Below are positions 45,511 to 58,379 of a stretch of DNA of 64,000 nucleotides, piece by piece. Origin of the DNA: Melastoma dodecandrum (lineage: Eukaryota > Streptophyta > Magnoliopsida > Myrtales > Melastomataceae); NCBI GenBank assembly GCA_029817715.1, contig JARUPY010000607.1:5890001-5954000 (forward strand), written 5' to 3'. Every line of letters starts with the position of its first letter. Position 1 is the first letter of the stretch. The position numbers and the translations under genes are program-made. The notes under the pieces were generated by a model. The model made no database searches. It was given only the letters and a program-made list of their open reading frames with translations, and was not told where the DNA came from.

Positions 45511-48500
45511 TGTCGCCCCACGGCCACCTCGCCAAGCCGGGGACAACGTCCTGCAGGAGACGACGACGACGAGTGGGGGCGGCCTGGGGGAGTGGGTGAG
45601 GAAGCAGAGCCGGCAGAGTAGAAAGAAAGGGTGGAGTAGGAAGGGATGCAGCTCCGTAGCAAGGGGAGAGGAGGAAGGAGTTTGGTCTCTCACATACAGA
45701 CGAAGTAAACAAAGGGGAAGGCCGGGCCAGGCCAGGCGCAGCGCAAGGGAAAATTAGAAAAAAAAAAAAAGAAACAAGAAGAAGAATTGAAAACGGGAGG
45801 AAAGTGGCCACGTAAATTTCTCTTTTTCCAACCCCAAGTGGGTCTTTCTTTTTCTCTTTGGATAAAAAGGGGGTCTACTTTCTAATTATTGGAAATTTAT
45901 CCCCTATGTCAAATTGGCTTTTATGAGTTTCATGCTTCGTTTTGATGACGTATTTAAAATATTTTTTTTACATCAAATTTTAGAATAAAAATATATTTAT
46001 ACGTATTAAAGTGATATCTTCCATTTTAGATGATAAATTTGAAATAACTGTGAATGATTTTGTATTAGGTTATGTTAAAAGAAATTATTGATTCCATTGC
46101 ATTATACGGAAATCATAATCTAGTTTTAGGTAGTTTTATTGTTTAAAAAAAAAAGAAATAATTAAAAATGACTTTGGGAACGGGTTAGTGTTACAACATA
46201 GGGAATGTGCTGACCGACCTATCGTACACACGTTAGTGGATTTTGATATTTGAAGGTTAACCTTTTATCTTGACTTCCTTAAAAAGAATTTTAGAGCAAA
46301 GACTTCATATATAAGCCAAAAGGAATCATATTCGCTTAAAAAACGATATCATATTTCTTAATCCGAAATAAATAAATCAAAAAGTTATTGCAAATATTAT
46401 GTCTCATTCACACACATAACTAGAGGTTACAGTATGTTTATGAACTTAATACGAACCTCATTGAGGTTAAAGAGCATATAAGGGAATACCTTTGCCTTTG
46501 AGATCGGATACCGACATGTCCATCAAGATATTGTTATGCTACCTGTAAAATGCATTGATCATTTGACCATCTTAGTCCTAAGGTAACAATCCTCCCACAA
46601 TAGACTTGTTCCAAGGTAAAGTTACGCCGAGATGGCACAAAGTTGCCTCTAGACTTCGTTATGGTAGCCGAGGGGGATGTGAACTCTTCTAGTTAGAGAA
46701 TTATTCATGGACTATTAAAAAGGGAGCAGTTGCTTGGGCGAATCCCCAACTGCCTTGCACACAGATGATGATGGTACACATAGAGATATATCCATTAGAA
46801 TCCTTGTTGGCTTGTCTGTAGGTGGTGAACAAAAACTTTCCTTCTGGAAATGGCCTCCATATAACAGACCATTCGTTTCGATCATCAGTCCTATCCATTA
46901 GAGCCCTTATGCAGTCATATGTACTAAAATGTGACCAATATTTAGATTGACAGGCTTCGAGGAAATGCGAGTGAAAGAAAACTAGAGGTCATGCATACAG
47001 AACAAGTCTTGGGAAATAGAGCTCAATCCAAAGATATATAAGCCAAATAGGACATCATCCTGGAAATGCGGGGAACTCATTCAAGTCTATGGCATCAACA
47101 TAGAGCATAGGGCCAAAGGCTATGGTAGAAGTCGCCTGCACGAAGATGGCACAGACTCAACATAGAGCAGAGGGCCAAAGAGCTCTTCTACATACTCAAG
47201 AGCATAGGACCAAAGGCTATGGTAGAAGTCGCCTACACGAAGATGGCACTCGACCCAATCATAGCCACTCGAGATAAAACTCAAATGCCTTCTACGGTCA
47301 CCAATGTCTGTTGGACATATCCATTATCGCTTGATCATTTTATGGATTCTAGACTGAGAGTTAAACTCAAAATGCTACTAATCAAGAGAGTAAAAGCGGA
47401 GATTAATGTTGTGGGCTCCATCTTCAAGAGCAGCAAAGATGACATGATTCTAGAATGATAAAAATCCAGAGTAGATAATTGAATTGGACTCGATATAAGA
47501 AGTGGAGATGTCAATAGAGTATAAATAACTAGGCGCTCCCATACTGCTCCCTTCTTATTTTCCAGGTGACCAGCCAATCATCAAACCCTGTGTCGCTTTC
47601 CCCGCGGTGAAAAGTAGTGGAGGGCATTCGTGTGAGCAGGATAGTGCCACCCTATTATCCAGAAGGTCTTGTCTCCAGGCGGGTCTTGGTGTAGAGAATG
47701 ATCTCACTTGAATCATCGTTGCTGTCCAAAATGGTTTTAAAATAAATTAGACTGTATGTCCTTTGAAGCTATAAACCTCTAAACAATAATGGGCATATGG
47801 ATAGACTCAGAATTGGTACCCATTGATCGTCGTGTCTTCACCTACCACGACCTATTGCCATCACTTGGATTATGCCCTTCGTCTAGTAGCCACAACCTGT
47901 TGCTATGGCTCGTTCGATGAGGAGTGTTGCATGGTTCTAACAATCATTTAATATTAAATATCACCCGAAAGAGATTAAAAGTTTCTAACCCATTCATGGG
48001 AAAGATGTGAGACACGTGTCATAAGACCAGGAAGGTAGTTCATATTTGACGTGACAATGAGGAAAAGTAAGCCACTCAACAACAGTCAGAATATGACATG
48101 ATTGAAGAAACTCGACTTGAAGATAATTTGGAGATCTTATGCAGATGGTTAGGATTTTTGTATAAATGACTTTTTACAAACAGTAAAAGCCATCATAATC
48201 ACAATTCAAATAAAAATTAAATTGTCATCTAACTTTTAGCTTCCGGGCATTCTTTTTTTTTTATTGCGTTCTCTTAATGCCTTATGTAAACTTTTGAAAG
48301 TACTCATCATCATCATCATCTGTGTGGTTCATTTGGGGTTTATGCTCGTTTGATTTTAGCGGTTATGTTATAAAAGTATTAATGGAAAAAATATTTTTTA
48401 AAATAAAGAACGAAAGAGAAACTTGGGCCACTCCTCCAAAATAATTCTCAGACGCCCCACACGTAATCTCGTTTTCTTCAATCAAAATCAACATTAAACG

Positions 48501-48879
48501 ACAAGTTGTCCGAGTCCCCAGCCATTCTGCAAGAAAGCTTGTGATTTTTTTCCCATTTTTTTTTATTTATATTAAATCGATTGCATTGGGATTGGGATTA
48601 GCCTTGCATACATACTACCCCGGTATTAATGCATCCACCCACCTGTTAACCCCAAATCTCTCCGGAGACTTTTGATCCTCACGCCATGTAAATAAATAAA
48701 TAAATAACTCACTATTTTAGTTTTAAAGATATTATTTACTTCATTATTGTTCATATGGTAAAACAAAAGTGGCTTTATCAAAATTTATCTTGAATTTTGC
48801 ATGGACCTTTTGATTTCGTTAAAAGTTCAAAAATTATCACGTATAACCTGAAATTTCATCTTCTTTGAAAATTATCAAA
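45511..48879. other. Intergenic DNA upstream of GCS
   Basis: 45511-45830 is the likely 5' UTR/promoter of GCS (GC-rich, purine-rich on the + strand); chance frames antisense to exon 1 are not credible genes. 45830-48879 is AT-rich with no recognisable domain. The small frames at 46701-46898 and 47219-47458 match nothing I know. A CAT trinucleotide run lies near 48307. Confidence 0.55.
47105..47249. repeat. Direct repeat, 97-bp period
   Basis: GCATAGGGCCAAAGGCTATG followed by GTAGAAGTCGCCTGCACGAA at 47105 recurs with few changes at 47202. Between them is an intermediate, weaker copy around 47162 (CATAGAGCAGAGGGCCAAAG). Confidence 0.75.
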
Positions 48880-50870
48880 GAATCCTTGTCTTGAGAAGAA
48901 AAATTATCGTGGAATCCTTTTGAAACTCCTTTAAAATTGGAGTTTATCCTAGAGTCTAGAGCAACTCCATTTGGAATAAGTAGAAACATAAATGATCTTT
49001 TTAGATAGTTAACTATTCAAGGGAACTCTAAATATCTTGAAAGCCATAAACACCTAGCTAAGGAAGTAGGCATGATAATTAACAAGATGTTGGACTATGT
49101 GAAAAGATAAAGGGGTTTACAGAAGCCCATAGAAACGGAGGCGACCACTAGATTGGAAAGTTCTTTGGAACAACCGGTCGACAAATTGAAACTGGGAGGA
49201 ATAAATTTCATACAAAATCAAGATAAGAGTTTGGATGAAATATACAACGAGTCAGTTGCAACTTACATTTTAAACTCATGAAGACGATATGCAAATCTAA
49301 ACTCCCAATGTGGGGAGTTGACAAAAGACATAAGAAAAGCCTTGGGTCCGGTAGAAGAAACTCCGATTCATTTGGACAATCGAACGTTCAACCAACTGGT
49401 AACTATGAAAAGGAAAATTTACAGGTCAGACTATCCCCATAGAACTAAACCGAAATTTACAGGTCAGACTATGCACAAAAGGCTTATGAATTACTCCAGG
49501 GTGAGGAAAATATTGTTCATTTACTTGGAGGAAAATTCGGGCTGTCAAGTATGCGATGAGAAAGGCGTGTAGAACTCCAGGTTAAGGAATCAACCAAGAA
49601 CCTTCCTTACATAAATTATAGTCGTTGTTCTCAAATTGAGTATATACCTGGGAGATATAGATGTGATACTCCAGGTGATTTAGAGAGAACAAGAAACTAA
49701 TCTACAGGAGAATATTTGTTGGATGCAATAAGAGGAAATTTTGGGCTAATAATGATCTCTAAAATAGGCAAATGAAGGGTCCTACTGACAAACTCAAAAG
49801 GTTTGTGATGAGACAGATAAGTTTAATGATAAAAAATATGATTGATGCCTTCAAGTTAAAGCATGATAGAGAATCTAAATGTCCCAAAGGGAAACTGTTG
49901 AGCAGTTGTAATTACTTTTGGTTTTGTGGGTCAAAAGCTCACAAGGCAAATACTTGTCCTCAAAAGAATCAAAAGAGAGGACTTCGAATGGTTTTTCTAG
50001 ACGACAGAAGTCATGAGGAGGAAGTCTCAGCTTACGAACCAGTAAATGAACAGGACATTTCCTACTTTGACTCGAAAGCAGAATCTATTTAATGTTATGT
50101 CAAATTATGATACAAACTTTGAAGATGATTCTGATATCTAGACTGCACATTCGCACATGATGATAGTTGAATAGAATGGAAATGGTGATGAATTGGTTTC
50201 TTTGGAAGCAACTAGTCAAGTACCAAAGGAATCCCACCAGTGTAAAGATCCATCCGAGTCTATTCTGGAATGGAGGTTGTCAAACACTAACGTGAGGGAA
50301 GTCTATAATATCTCGAGGTTTAACTTCAGGCCGATAATAGACATTTAATAGTTAAAGGCGACGACTCAAGTTACAATTACAAAACTTGAGAGTTGAGGCT
50401 TTGGATATCCCATTACTCAACGTACAACTCATTAGGGAAACCATGCAACATACTAGAGGTGTGTATAAGTAAATACACATTGGGTTGGTCCAGGTAGGAT
50501 TAGTTCTGCTTTTCTACCTTCCAGCGGATAGTCCTGTAGTATTAATTGTGATCAATAAATGATTGACAGAATTTAAAGATCATTTGATGTCATTTATGTA
50601 TGCCAATCTTGCACATGGTATTGTGTGGTTCCAAGTCCATCAAAACTTCATGATGGCCCTAAACGACAGATATATGGGGAAGGATAAAATTAATGAATAT
50701 GGATAGGATGAATTCCCAAGCCAAATTCTTAGCGTATCATACTATGATGGTTTACCGATTGGTAAATACCACCACTCCTGGTGTGAGGAACATCTTAAGG
50801 CTCATTGGGTTATTCAAAGAAGGTCATAACAATTACTGACAATTTCATAGGCGGGAGGTAAACCTTTGGA
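48880..50870 (+). pseudogene. Pararetrovirus copy 2, part a (coat protein and movement-protein start)
   Basis: Collinear with 5836-8330 of copy 1 but with many stops and indels. The coat-protein zinc knuckle region is recognisable near 49906-49960 (CX2CX4HX4C with CPKGK upstream), as is the segment around HLDNRTFN near 49365. A deletion of about 480 bp removes the middle of the coat protein near 49460-49480. After 50180 it matches the start of the polyprotein ORF and its movement-protein part up to the region corresponding to 8330, then stops abruptly at 50870. No function is expected. Confidence 0.8.
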
Positions 50871-52960
50871 TGAACAAGTATGAACATTTAAATGATCAAA
50901 GCATGATATGAATGATAATCCCTAAACATCAATGTAGGAAAGGGTATCCAAACAAAATTAGTGCATAACAATATTGCTATAAAATCATCCGGTAAACAAA
51001 TAATGATATGTGAATTTGTGCAGCGACAGATTTGAACAGTTACAAAGAATAAACTATAACTTTCAGCTCCAAGCACGATATCATGCATTCTAATACTCAA
51101 AACGAAGCTATTCAAGTTACAAATCCAATGATGTAGTTTTCAGCTCAATCCGACATTCCAAACTCAAGAAAAAAGCGAAAATGTGTACCTCCGTCATGTA
51201 GGGGAAGCTAAATTCAAAGCAAAATGAACTTGTTCTTAACACTAAAACATTCATAACTCCACAAATATGGATTAGTAAGCCACCAAATAAAAGAGACATA
51301 TAATATAATGATATTTATACAATTTTAAATCAGTTCGCGAAACAAAAGATCAACGTAAGCACATGATTTACTTGAAATGGTTGAAACCAACACTGTTTTA
51401 GTGTTTAATTCGAAAATCATAGTTCAAGACTCCAAATCATGCATGAATAGGCTTGTTAGGTCTATATTTAAGTTATGGATCTGACGCAAGTGGTTTCATT
51501 CAATTTCAACAAGCGAGGAAAAAGTTAAACAAGAAATACTAACACTAGTACAGGCTGATTCGAGACTCACCTCCGATTACCGACGTTGCTTTGGTGCAAT
51601 TGGAGCTCGAATCACGTCCCAAAATGCGAAGACAAATAGGGAGAAGACAAAGACAAAAGTGAGACAAGAGAAAGACGGACAACAGACAGCAAACCCATGT
51701 TAATTAAATCAAATTTAAGTGAAATAAGCGTAAGATTCCTCGTTGTCACGGGAACTTGTTTCCCGAGTCCCAAGAGCCTTTGGTAGCCCAACTAAAGTAA
51801 GTTCAATCATGAAAATGATATTAAGGTAAATCTTGAAATGAAGTGAAGTTAGAATGAATCTTGGCAGATCAAATGACAGTAAACACTCAAGTACATGAAA
51901 TGAATAGCAAGCGCCTTCTGAAATTTGACGATTCGGGTCTAAATCAAGTTGAATACAACTAGACTAACCACTAGACCGAAGTGACCAGTTGCTGAACAAT
52001 GTGGCAACTAACAATTGAATTACAGCAACTGGATAAGAGCCTTAAATGCATAATAGAAAAGAAATCGAAATGGACAGACCTTGCAAGATTCAAAATTGTA
52101 CAATTAAGCAATGAACAAAATCAGCGGCTGAAATCAAAGCTTAACCCAAAGAGATCAGTGATCAAACTAAAGCAACATGAGCAAGAGCTCACAAGCATAA
52201 CCATCAATGAAATTACATACCTCGTATCAGTAACCAGATCGATGGCAAAAATGAAGAAGATGAAGAATGATCATATTAACATCAAGGTGGACAAGGGGCA
52301 CAACCAGATGAGTTGAAAGTATGTATTGACAACAAATACAGGATGCAAAGCAATCAATGAAGCTGCTTGCTCAAGCAAGCGTGGCCAATCATCAAATTGA
52401 GTTGTAGCAGAAAGAGTTGTACATCAACAGAAATTTATCAAACAAGGAGGAATCAATGACAGCAACGTAATCTCTCAAGTGAGGATGAATTAGCAACACG
52501 TAGAGACAAGAATGAACCGGCAGCAAAATCAAACGTGAATGAATCAATGAAAGCAGTAAAACCAGGCATGGACATGCCAGTAGTTACGGTGAAAAAGATG
52601 AATAACTCAACTAGTAGCGAGAGATCACATGAGCCGGATAAAATCGAAGTACAGACCAACAACAGCGAGTTAAGAACTTCGGAAATCAGTTATCTATGAA
52701 TTTACAACTATCATTGAGAAATTCATAACCAGCAACAACGTCGCAAAGGTTAACAACAAGAATTGCACCCAACAACGAGATTTGTAAACACAAGGAATGA
52801 ACCAGATAGAGAATGAATAGTGAAACAGACATAACTAGGTGAACAACAACAGAAATTGCATGTCCGAACAGAGTCAACAACAGTGAATTGCAGGAAATCA
52901 ATTGCAAAAGGAAACTACATAATCAAGTTAGATCGGTCGAGATCAGACCTTATAGGTTTT
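50871..52960. other. Unclassified insert between the pararetrovirus pieces
   Basis: Sequence unrelated to copy 1 begins at 50871 (TGAACAAGTATG). 51540-51720 on the minus strand resembles LTR R/U5 sequence (ACGTGATTCGAGCTCC, then a GGTGAGTCTCG donor-like site), so part is probably an LTR fragment. 52000-52900 is A-rich, with a chance frame of 105 codons at 51999-52316 that matches no family I know. Confidence 0.45.
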
Positions 52961-53392
52961 CACGTTACGGAAGCAAACCTGCATCAATAGTAGAAACTAC
53001 AATAGAAGCTAGACAGAGAACAACAGAACCTTCTGCAGACGCTAGCTTCTGTAGTGCAACCTTCTGTAGGACGAATGACGAACCAAAACTTACAAACACT
53101 CGAACAACCTTTAAACAAATGCTCTTTTTTGGATTTAGATTGATAGATTCATAGATTGATGCGTGATGCATCAGATTACATAAATAGACTAAAGAAAAGC
53201 CCTTCAACTACCCCATTAAATAGCACCCATTAACTCTAATCCACTAAACCTTATTTAATGTTTGCCATCATCCAACTCATTGACTCTCCACTAACATTAG
53301 CATTTAATTTCCGTTATCATCAGCCTTGAACCAACACCAACAAACTCCTCCTTGGATCAAGCGCTGATAGACACTCCAATCTTCTCCTTAAG

Positions 53393-53701
53393 CTATTTAA
53401 ATCTTCCCACTCGAAATGACTTTGAAAATATATCGGCCAACTCCTCTTCTGTGGTATAGTAGACCAGATCTACTTCATCCAACTGTTTCACGCCTCTAAG
53501 ATAGTAGTATTTCTCCTTATGTTCAAGTTCTGCATCGCAGAAACCTCCCTTCTTCTCTATAGAAATCTTCTCCTGAGGGTAGCCCTTTACAACAAGTCTA
53601 ACCTTATGCTTGTTCACATAACCATCTGGGTTTTGCTTCGATCTGACCTTTCTATCATGTGGTCGATCCACAAGTTCCCAAGTTTCATTCTTCTCAGTCA
53701 T
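53393..53701 (-). pseudogene. Copia RT start fused to RNase H end, element 3
   Basis: Starts with the RT entry motif (NETWELVDRP) and KVRLVVKGYPQ, then jumps to the RNase H C-terminus (EEELADIFSKSF). The catalytic RT and most of RNase H are deleted. The frame stays open across the fusion for 102 codons. Confidence 0.8.
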
Positions 53702-54336
53702 AGCTAGCTCCTCCTGCGTTGCAGCTAGTCACTTTCTGTCTTCCTTCGCATCCTAAAAACTAACAGGTTTTAATACTGCAACATTGCTTCTTTCAAACAC
53801 ATCAGTTAATGATCGTGCATCTCTTCTTGGTAGATCATCAATTACCTCTTCTGGATTGAGATGTTGATCGACATTCTGTTCCTCAAAATCAGGCTTCTCT
53901 GACGCATGCCAAGTCTGCTCGGAATCCAACCTTTTGTTCGTCCAATTCTGCTTCTCTTCTCCAAGGAACTTGACATTTCTGCTTACAATTACCTTCTCAT
54001 TTTCTCTCCAACTTGAACTCTCTAATGGAAATCCGATTTGCTTTCCCACCATGTTCGTTTTGCTGTCAAACGAACCTTCTGTAGAACAGGAGGTCCTATT
54101 CCCATCTCATTCTTCTGCACAAACTCCATACCTTTTTTGGTGCCCAACCTTCTGTGTCAAACTTCTCTTCTTTAAATTGGGCCGCCATAGCTTGCTGATC
54201 TTGTGACACAGGATCAAAGGAGAGATACCTTTTTTCATCTGAATCTTGAGTATCTCCCTCCCATAAGAGTCCGCTATCGAACAGAACCCTTCTTCGAACA
54301 TCACCTTGTACCCCTTTTGCACGAGTTGACCAACAC

Positions 54337-55208
54337 TCAAAGATTCTGATCAATCTTAAATACATACAACACATCACTAATCAACTTTCTACCTTTTGGA
54401 CCATCAACAACTACATCTCCTCTTCCTTTAACATCGATGTAATCACCATTTCCGATCTTCACTTTAGCACATAAGCTTTTATCTAAATTTGCAAATGACT
54501 TTTCATCGTACGACATGTGGTGGGTGCATCCGCTATCCACCAACCAACTTCTATGAGTCATACTTGTAGCAAAGCTATAAACATCAACTGTACCTCGTTG
54601 TTTGAAGCACCTTCTGTATCGTTTCACTGAGAATCCTTCTCCTGACAAAATCATGCAATATGCCCGAACTTCTGACAACTATTGCACTTTACATCCGGCC
54701 TCCTCTAGCACTTGAAATGTGGATAATTTGTGCCTCCACAGTGTTTGCAAGTATCCAACCTTTCTCTCTAATAAACAAAACCACTCTTAGAAGGATGCCT
54801 ATGTTCAACAGGACCTTTGTTACTGCTTGAACCTTCTGCATTCCCTTTCTATTGGTTCCATGGCTTCTTTTATCTTCCAGAAGCTCTCATCTGAGACCTC
54901 GCTGGTAAGGCTCCTTCCATGGCTTCTGCGGGAACTTCCATTCTCATCAACCTTCTTTGTTCTTGAGCTTCTTCCAATGCACTCAACAACTCCGCCAACC
55001 TTATATCGGATAGATCCTTGGTGTTGTCCAGAGAGGCAATTGTAGCTTCAAACCTTTCTAGCAACGACACCAAAATCTTCAGCACGATACGGTCGTCCTT
55101 CATATCTGTGCCCAGAACTCTAATTTTGTCAGCCAGATTGATCAATCTATCCAAAAAAACCTTTACGACCTCATTCTCCTTCATTTGTTGTCTCTCAAAC
55201 TCTCGCAT
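54337..55208 (-). pseudogene. Copia gag and protease, element 3
   Basis: Gag part (54870-55208) carries the LADKIRVLGTDMKDDRIVLKI-type region of Copia gag. A degraded CCHC region follows near 54700, and the protease is open with WLVDSGCTHHM (active-site D-S-G) near 54525. Stops separate gag from protease. Confidence 0.8.
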
Positions 55209-55619
55209 ATTTGGACTTTGTCCATTTTCATCTTCTCATTAAGGGCCTAAATCCATGTACATGTGCTTGGGCTTCAAATCTAAAATGAATGAGCTTAATT
55301 TAAATGATAGAAAGCCTTGAAATTGTAAAACGTAATTTTAACCATGTCTTAAAAAATGTAATTAAGAAATTAATTTCATATAATTAATTCTCAATCTGAA
55401 ATTGGTCATCTAACAATGTCAAGTGTTGGTTTTGTAAAATTCTAAATGATCAAGACATGTTACATGAAATTAACTGAAAATGGCAAAAAACTTTAAAATT
55501 TCGACTTACTAAATCTCGGCTTAGTAGTTGATCTTTTAACCTTAATTACTTTTATTTGTAAAGTAATTTTAAGGAAAATTTTGAAATCTAATCCCCATTT
55601 AGTGTGGAAAGCTGAGATA

Positions 55620-55628
55620 AATTATCTT
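55620..55628. repeat. 9-bp target duplication AATTATCTT, left
   Basis: Identical to 56216-56224 on the other side of the MITE. Confidence 0.88.
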
Positions 55629-56215
55629 GGCAAAATATCAATTTATGGCCTCAAGTTTGAACCAACTTTCTGTTTTGTCATTAACTTAGTTTGTTATATA
55701 ATTTTGTCCCCAACTTTTATTTTTATTTTGATTTTGGCCAATTTTGAATTTTACCGTGAGTAAGCCAAACAGATCTTAATAGACAATTTTCATTTATCGA
55801 CTAAAAAGGAAAAAAAATTTCAAAAAATAGGAAATAATATTGAAACCTTTCATTTGTATTTTTTTTATAAAATTTTGATGGACAAATCAAGTGAATTGGA
55901 AGCAGAAGTTAACGATAGTTGCTGATGTTGTCAAAAAATATGAAAAATCGATGAAGATCGGATGATGTTCTATTAGGGGGTGACTACTACGGATAAAGTA
56001 GATTATGTGATGAACGAATGAGAGGTCGAAACTCAACTATTATAAGACACGGATCAGAATATATTAAGGCCTTGTTTGGCTTTCGCTAAAAGAAATTCAT
56101 GATTGGCCAAAATAAAAAAAAAAATAAAAGTTGGTGACAAAATTATATAACAAACTAAGTTAATGACAAAACAGAAAGTTGATTCAAAGTTGAGACCATA
56201 AACGTATATTTTGCC
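55629..56215. mobile_element. Mutator-type MITE, 587 bp
   Basis: Inverted repeats of over 100 bp: the left arm starts GGCAAAATATC and runs through AACCAACTTTCTGTTTTGTC to about 55740. The right arm is its reverse complement from about 56105 to 56215 with some changes. The interior is non-coding. A perfect 9-bp target duplication and long inverted repeats are the hallmarks of Mutator-like elements; it would depend on a transposase supplied elsewhere. A relative is in GCS intron 1. Confidence 0.88.
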
Positions 56216-56224
56216 AATTATCTT
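56216..56224. repeat. 9-bp target duplication AATTATCTT, right
   Basis: Matches 55620-55628 exactly. Confidence 0.88.
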
Positions 56225-56292
56225 TTGAACCCAAAAATCGTCGGTCTCACTTTAGATTGCCTGTTTGATTCAATTTAATTTGGGGGTATCTA

Positions 56293-56847
56293 CACAGGTA
56301 TTCTAAGTGGTGAGACAACTTGCTTCCCAAAACAAGGTGTGTTTGAAAACATTTGACAAGATTTTATCAAAGCATCTAGTGAGCAAGCTCATAATAACGG
56401 TAGTCATGAGGCGAAAGAACCCTGTTATTTTGATATAGATGATATGGATGATTCCCTTTCATGGGATGAAATGGCTATCTACGGAGGACACATGGAAGGA
56501 ATTAAACATAAGCATATGCATCAGATTGAGTGGTTTGCAGAAAAGGCTATGACTTATATCAAAGATCCTGAGTCTAAACTGCATTGTTAGGCTTCAGATG
56601 GAGAGGAGTTGTCTAAAACCGAAAGGGATAGATAATGAATTCTCACTACCACTATGTCCATGATACCTGATGAGGTGAAAAAAATTACAACCTCAAAGAT
56701 GGTGGACATGAAAGAATCCCCACCAAGAAAAACTATGTACTTTGCCGTTATCTACATTGCTTATCACTGAAGTTGCCAACCTTGAGGATTAACACATGTT
56801 TGATGGGAATAGCATTGTCATATTTGGATGCAGGTTTTATTGATATC
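56293..56847 (+). pseudogene. Pararetrovirus copy 2, part b (deletion joint into the last ORF)
   Basis: 56293-56345 matches copy 1 near 9480-9525 (ACGACTTGTTTCCAAAACAAG region between protease and RT). The homology then jumps to the last ORF (copy-1 positions about 11990-12520), so RT, RNase H and the zinc-knuckle ORF are missing. Frameshifts and stops are common. It ends at 56847 where a Copia LTR begins. Confidence 0.75.
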
Positions 56848-58351
56848 TATTGGATCGTTCAGGTGCACTAAGAGGGAGGTGAATTAGTGATTGTAACTTT
56901 TTCGCCCTTTTCAGTATAAGCGGAAGCGTACTGTGTCACAGCAGAGAGTTTCTCAGATTAATAGATCTACTTCATTGTAACCGTTACGATTTGATCGAGT
57001 AGATTTTCGTACTAGTGTTTGTGCTATCGTAATGGACACAGTAGTTTATAGTGGTTCAGCCTTAATCGATATGAGTCCACTTTTTACCATAAAGGTGATT
57101 CCACTATATAAATATAGTGGGTGCAAATGAACCTTTTGTACTAGGCTTTTAGTATCTCAACAAGTGAGATTTAAAATCCTTTACAAAGGACATCACTCCT
57201 GGGCAAAGATCAGCTCCTCACACAGTGGACGTCTTCTCGTTTCCAGCAGAATGATGCTCACACTCACCAGTTGAATGCTCAAAGGATTTCCACATGGCTT
57301 TTGTCTCCTCTCAGATAGATCAAATATAAACACAGGAGAGACAACCATGGAGTAGAACATGACCACAGTAGAACAGAAAAGAAAACAAAAGAAATGATTG
57401 GTTCCTCACACAGTAGAACCTGACTTCTTACACAGCGAAGTAGAGGTATTCTTCCTACACACAGTTTGGACGTGTACGGTTACCACAGCCGTGAGTCACT
57501 GCGCTGCACACCCAATGCATAGAGTGGAACTTTCAACTCCGGCGGCTCCCACGCAACCCGCTCTATTGTCCCTCTATATCAAGAAGTCAAGACTTCTGCA
57601 CAGCACCCCAGTGCTCGGGAGGACCTGTTTCCACTCCGGCGGTGTTCCCAACTCCTGCTCGACTTTACCAGTACGAGACTTCTGGCGCGCACTCGCAAAT
57701 GCGTGTCTAACTGCTCAAACTCCGTAGGTTCGAGACTTCCATGCGAAAAGACACGACAAGAACGGCTTCTTGCCGATGGGTCAACAACTGGTTACCGCAA
57801 CCAGAACAGGTATTCCCTTAGCTTCCCTCAGACGATTCGCCAGCCGCTTGTTGAACTCACCGAGGACTCACAGTCCCTCTCACGAAGGTAGCACACAGCC
57901 CTTAACACTCCCGCACGTAGTTGTGAAAGGTAAGAACCAGACGATCATTTAGCTCCTTCCGTTCTCCGCCGATTACACAGCTCACACAGATCCTCAAAGT
58001 GTCGCATAGGTCACACGGGTTTTGGACAACCACACACACTCAGCCTCACACAAGTGCAAGATCTGAGAACTTTGTATAATTTTTATGGTGAAAACTTTAT
58101 GGGAGGTGTCCAGGTTCATTAGGACGATTCCATTGATTTGTTTCAAAAATTACAGACATATCTGATATGATACCTGCTTAACGGTCACTGCGCTTGAGAA
58201 GAAAAGTCCTCAAACGATAACTTCCCTTGATTAATCTATCTCATCCGAATGAGAATATTGATTTCCATGTTTTGTAAATTAACAGACCTAATGATAATAT
58301 TATCATATCATTTATTAAAATAAAATCATAATCAAGATTATTTATTTAACA
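56848..58351 (-). repeat. Left (3') LTR of the SIRE-like element
   Basis: Begins at TATTGGATCGTTCAGG (TGTTGG in the other copy) and ends TTAACA on the + strand, giving TGTT...AACA symmetry. It contains an ACTATATAAATATAGT palindromic TATA region near 57113 shared with the right LTR. The right edge is inferred from the terminal symmetry. Confidence 0.7.
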
Positions 58352-58379
58352 ATTTGTTTCTTTGCAGCGTAACCTTCAA

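Larger units (their letters stand above)
52960..55240 (-). mobile_element. Deleted Ty1/Copia element (element 3)
   Basis: Minus-strand order gag (55208-54870), protease (54678-54337), an integrase-RT linker (54052-53753), a short RT/RNase H fusion (53701-53393), a polypurine tract (GGAGGAG, 53345-53355) and an LTR whose TGTTGG start is at 53342. Most of integrase and RT is missing. The LTR extends left to an uncertain point near 52960; no 5' LTR or primer site is seen on the right, so the element is also 5'-truncated. Confidence 0.75.

Noticed and set aside
45385..45757. Overlapping + strand frames of 78-105 codons opposite GCS exon 1
   Set aside because: They are antisense shadows of the GCS start and 5' UTR; the minus strand matches GCS exon 1 by homology.
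51999..52316. 105-codon frame
   Set aside because: Lys/Gln-rich low-complexity translation of A-rich DNA without recognisable family.
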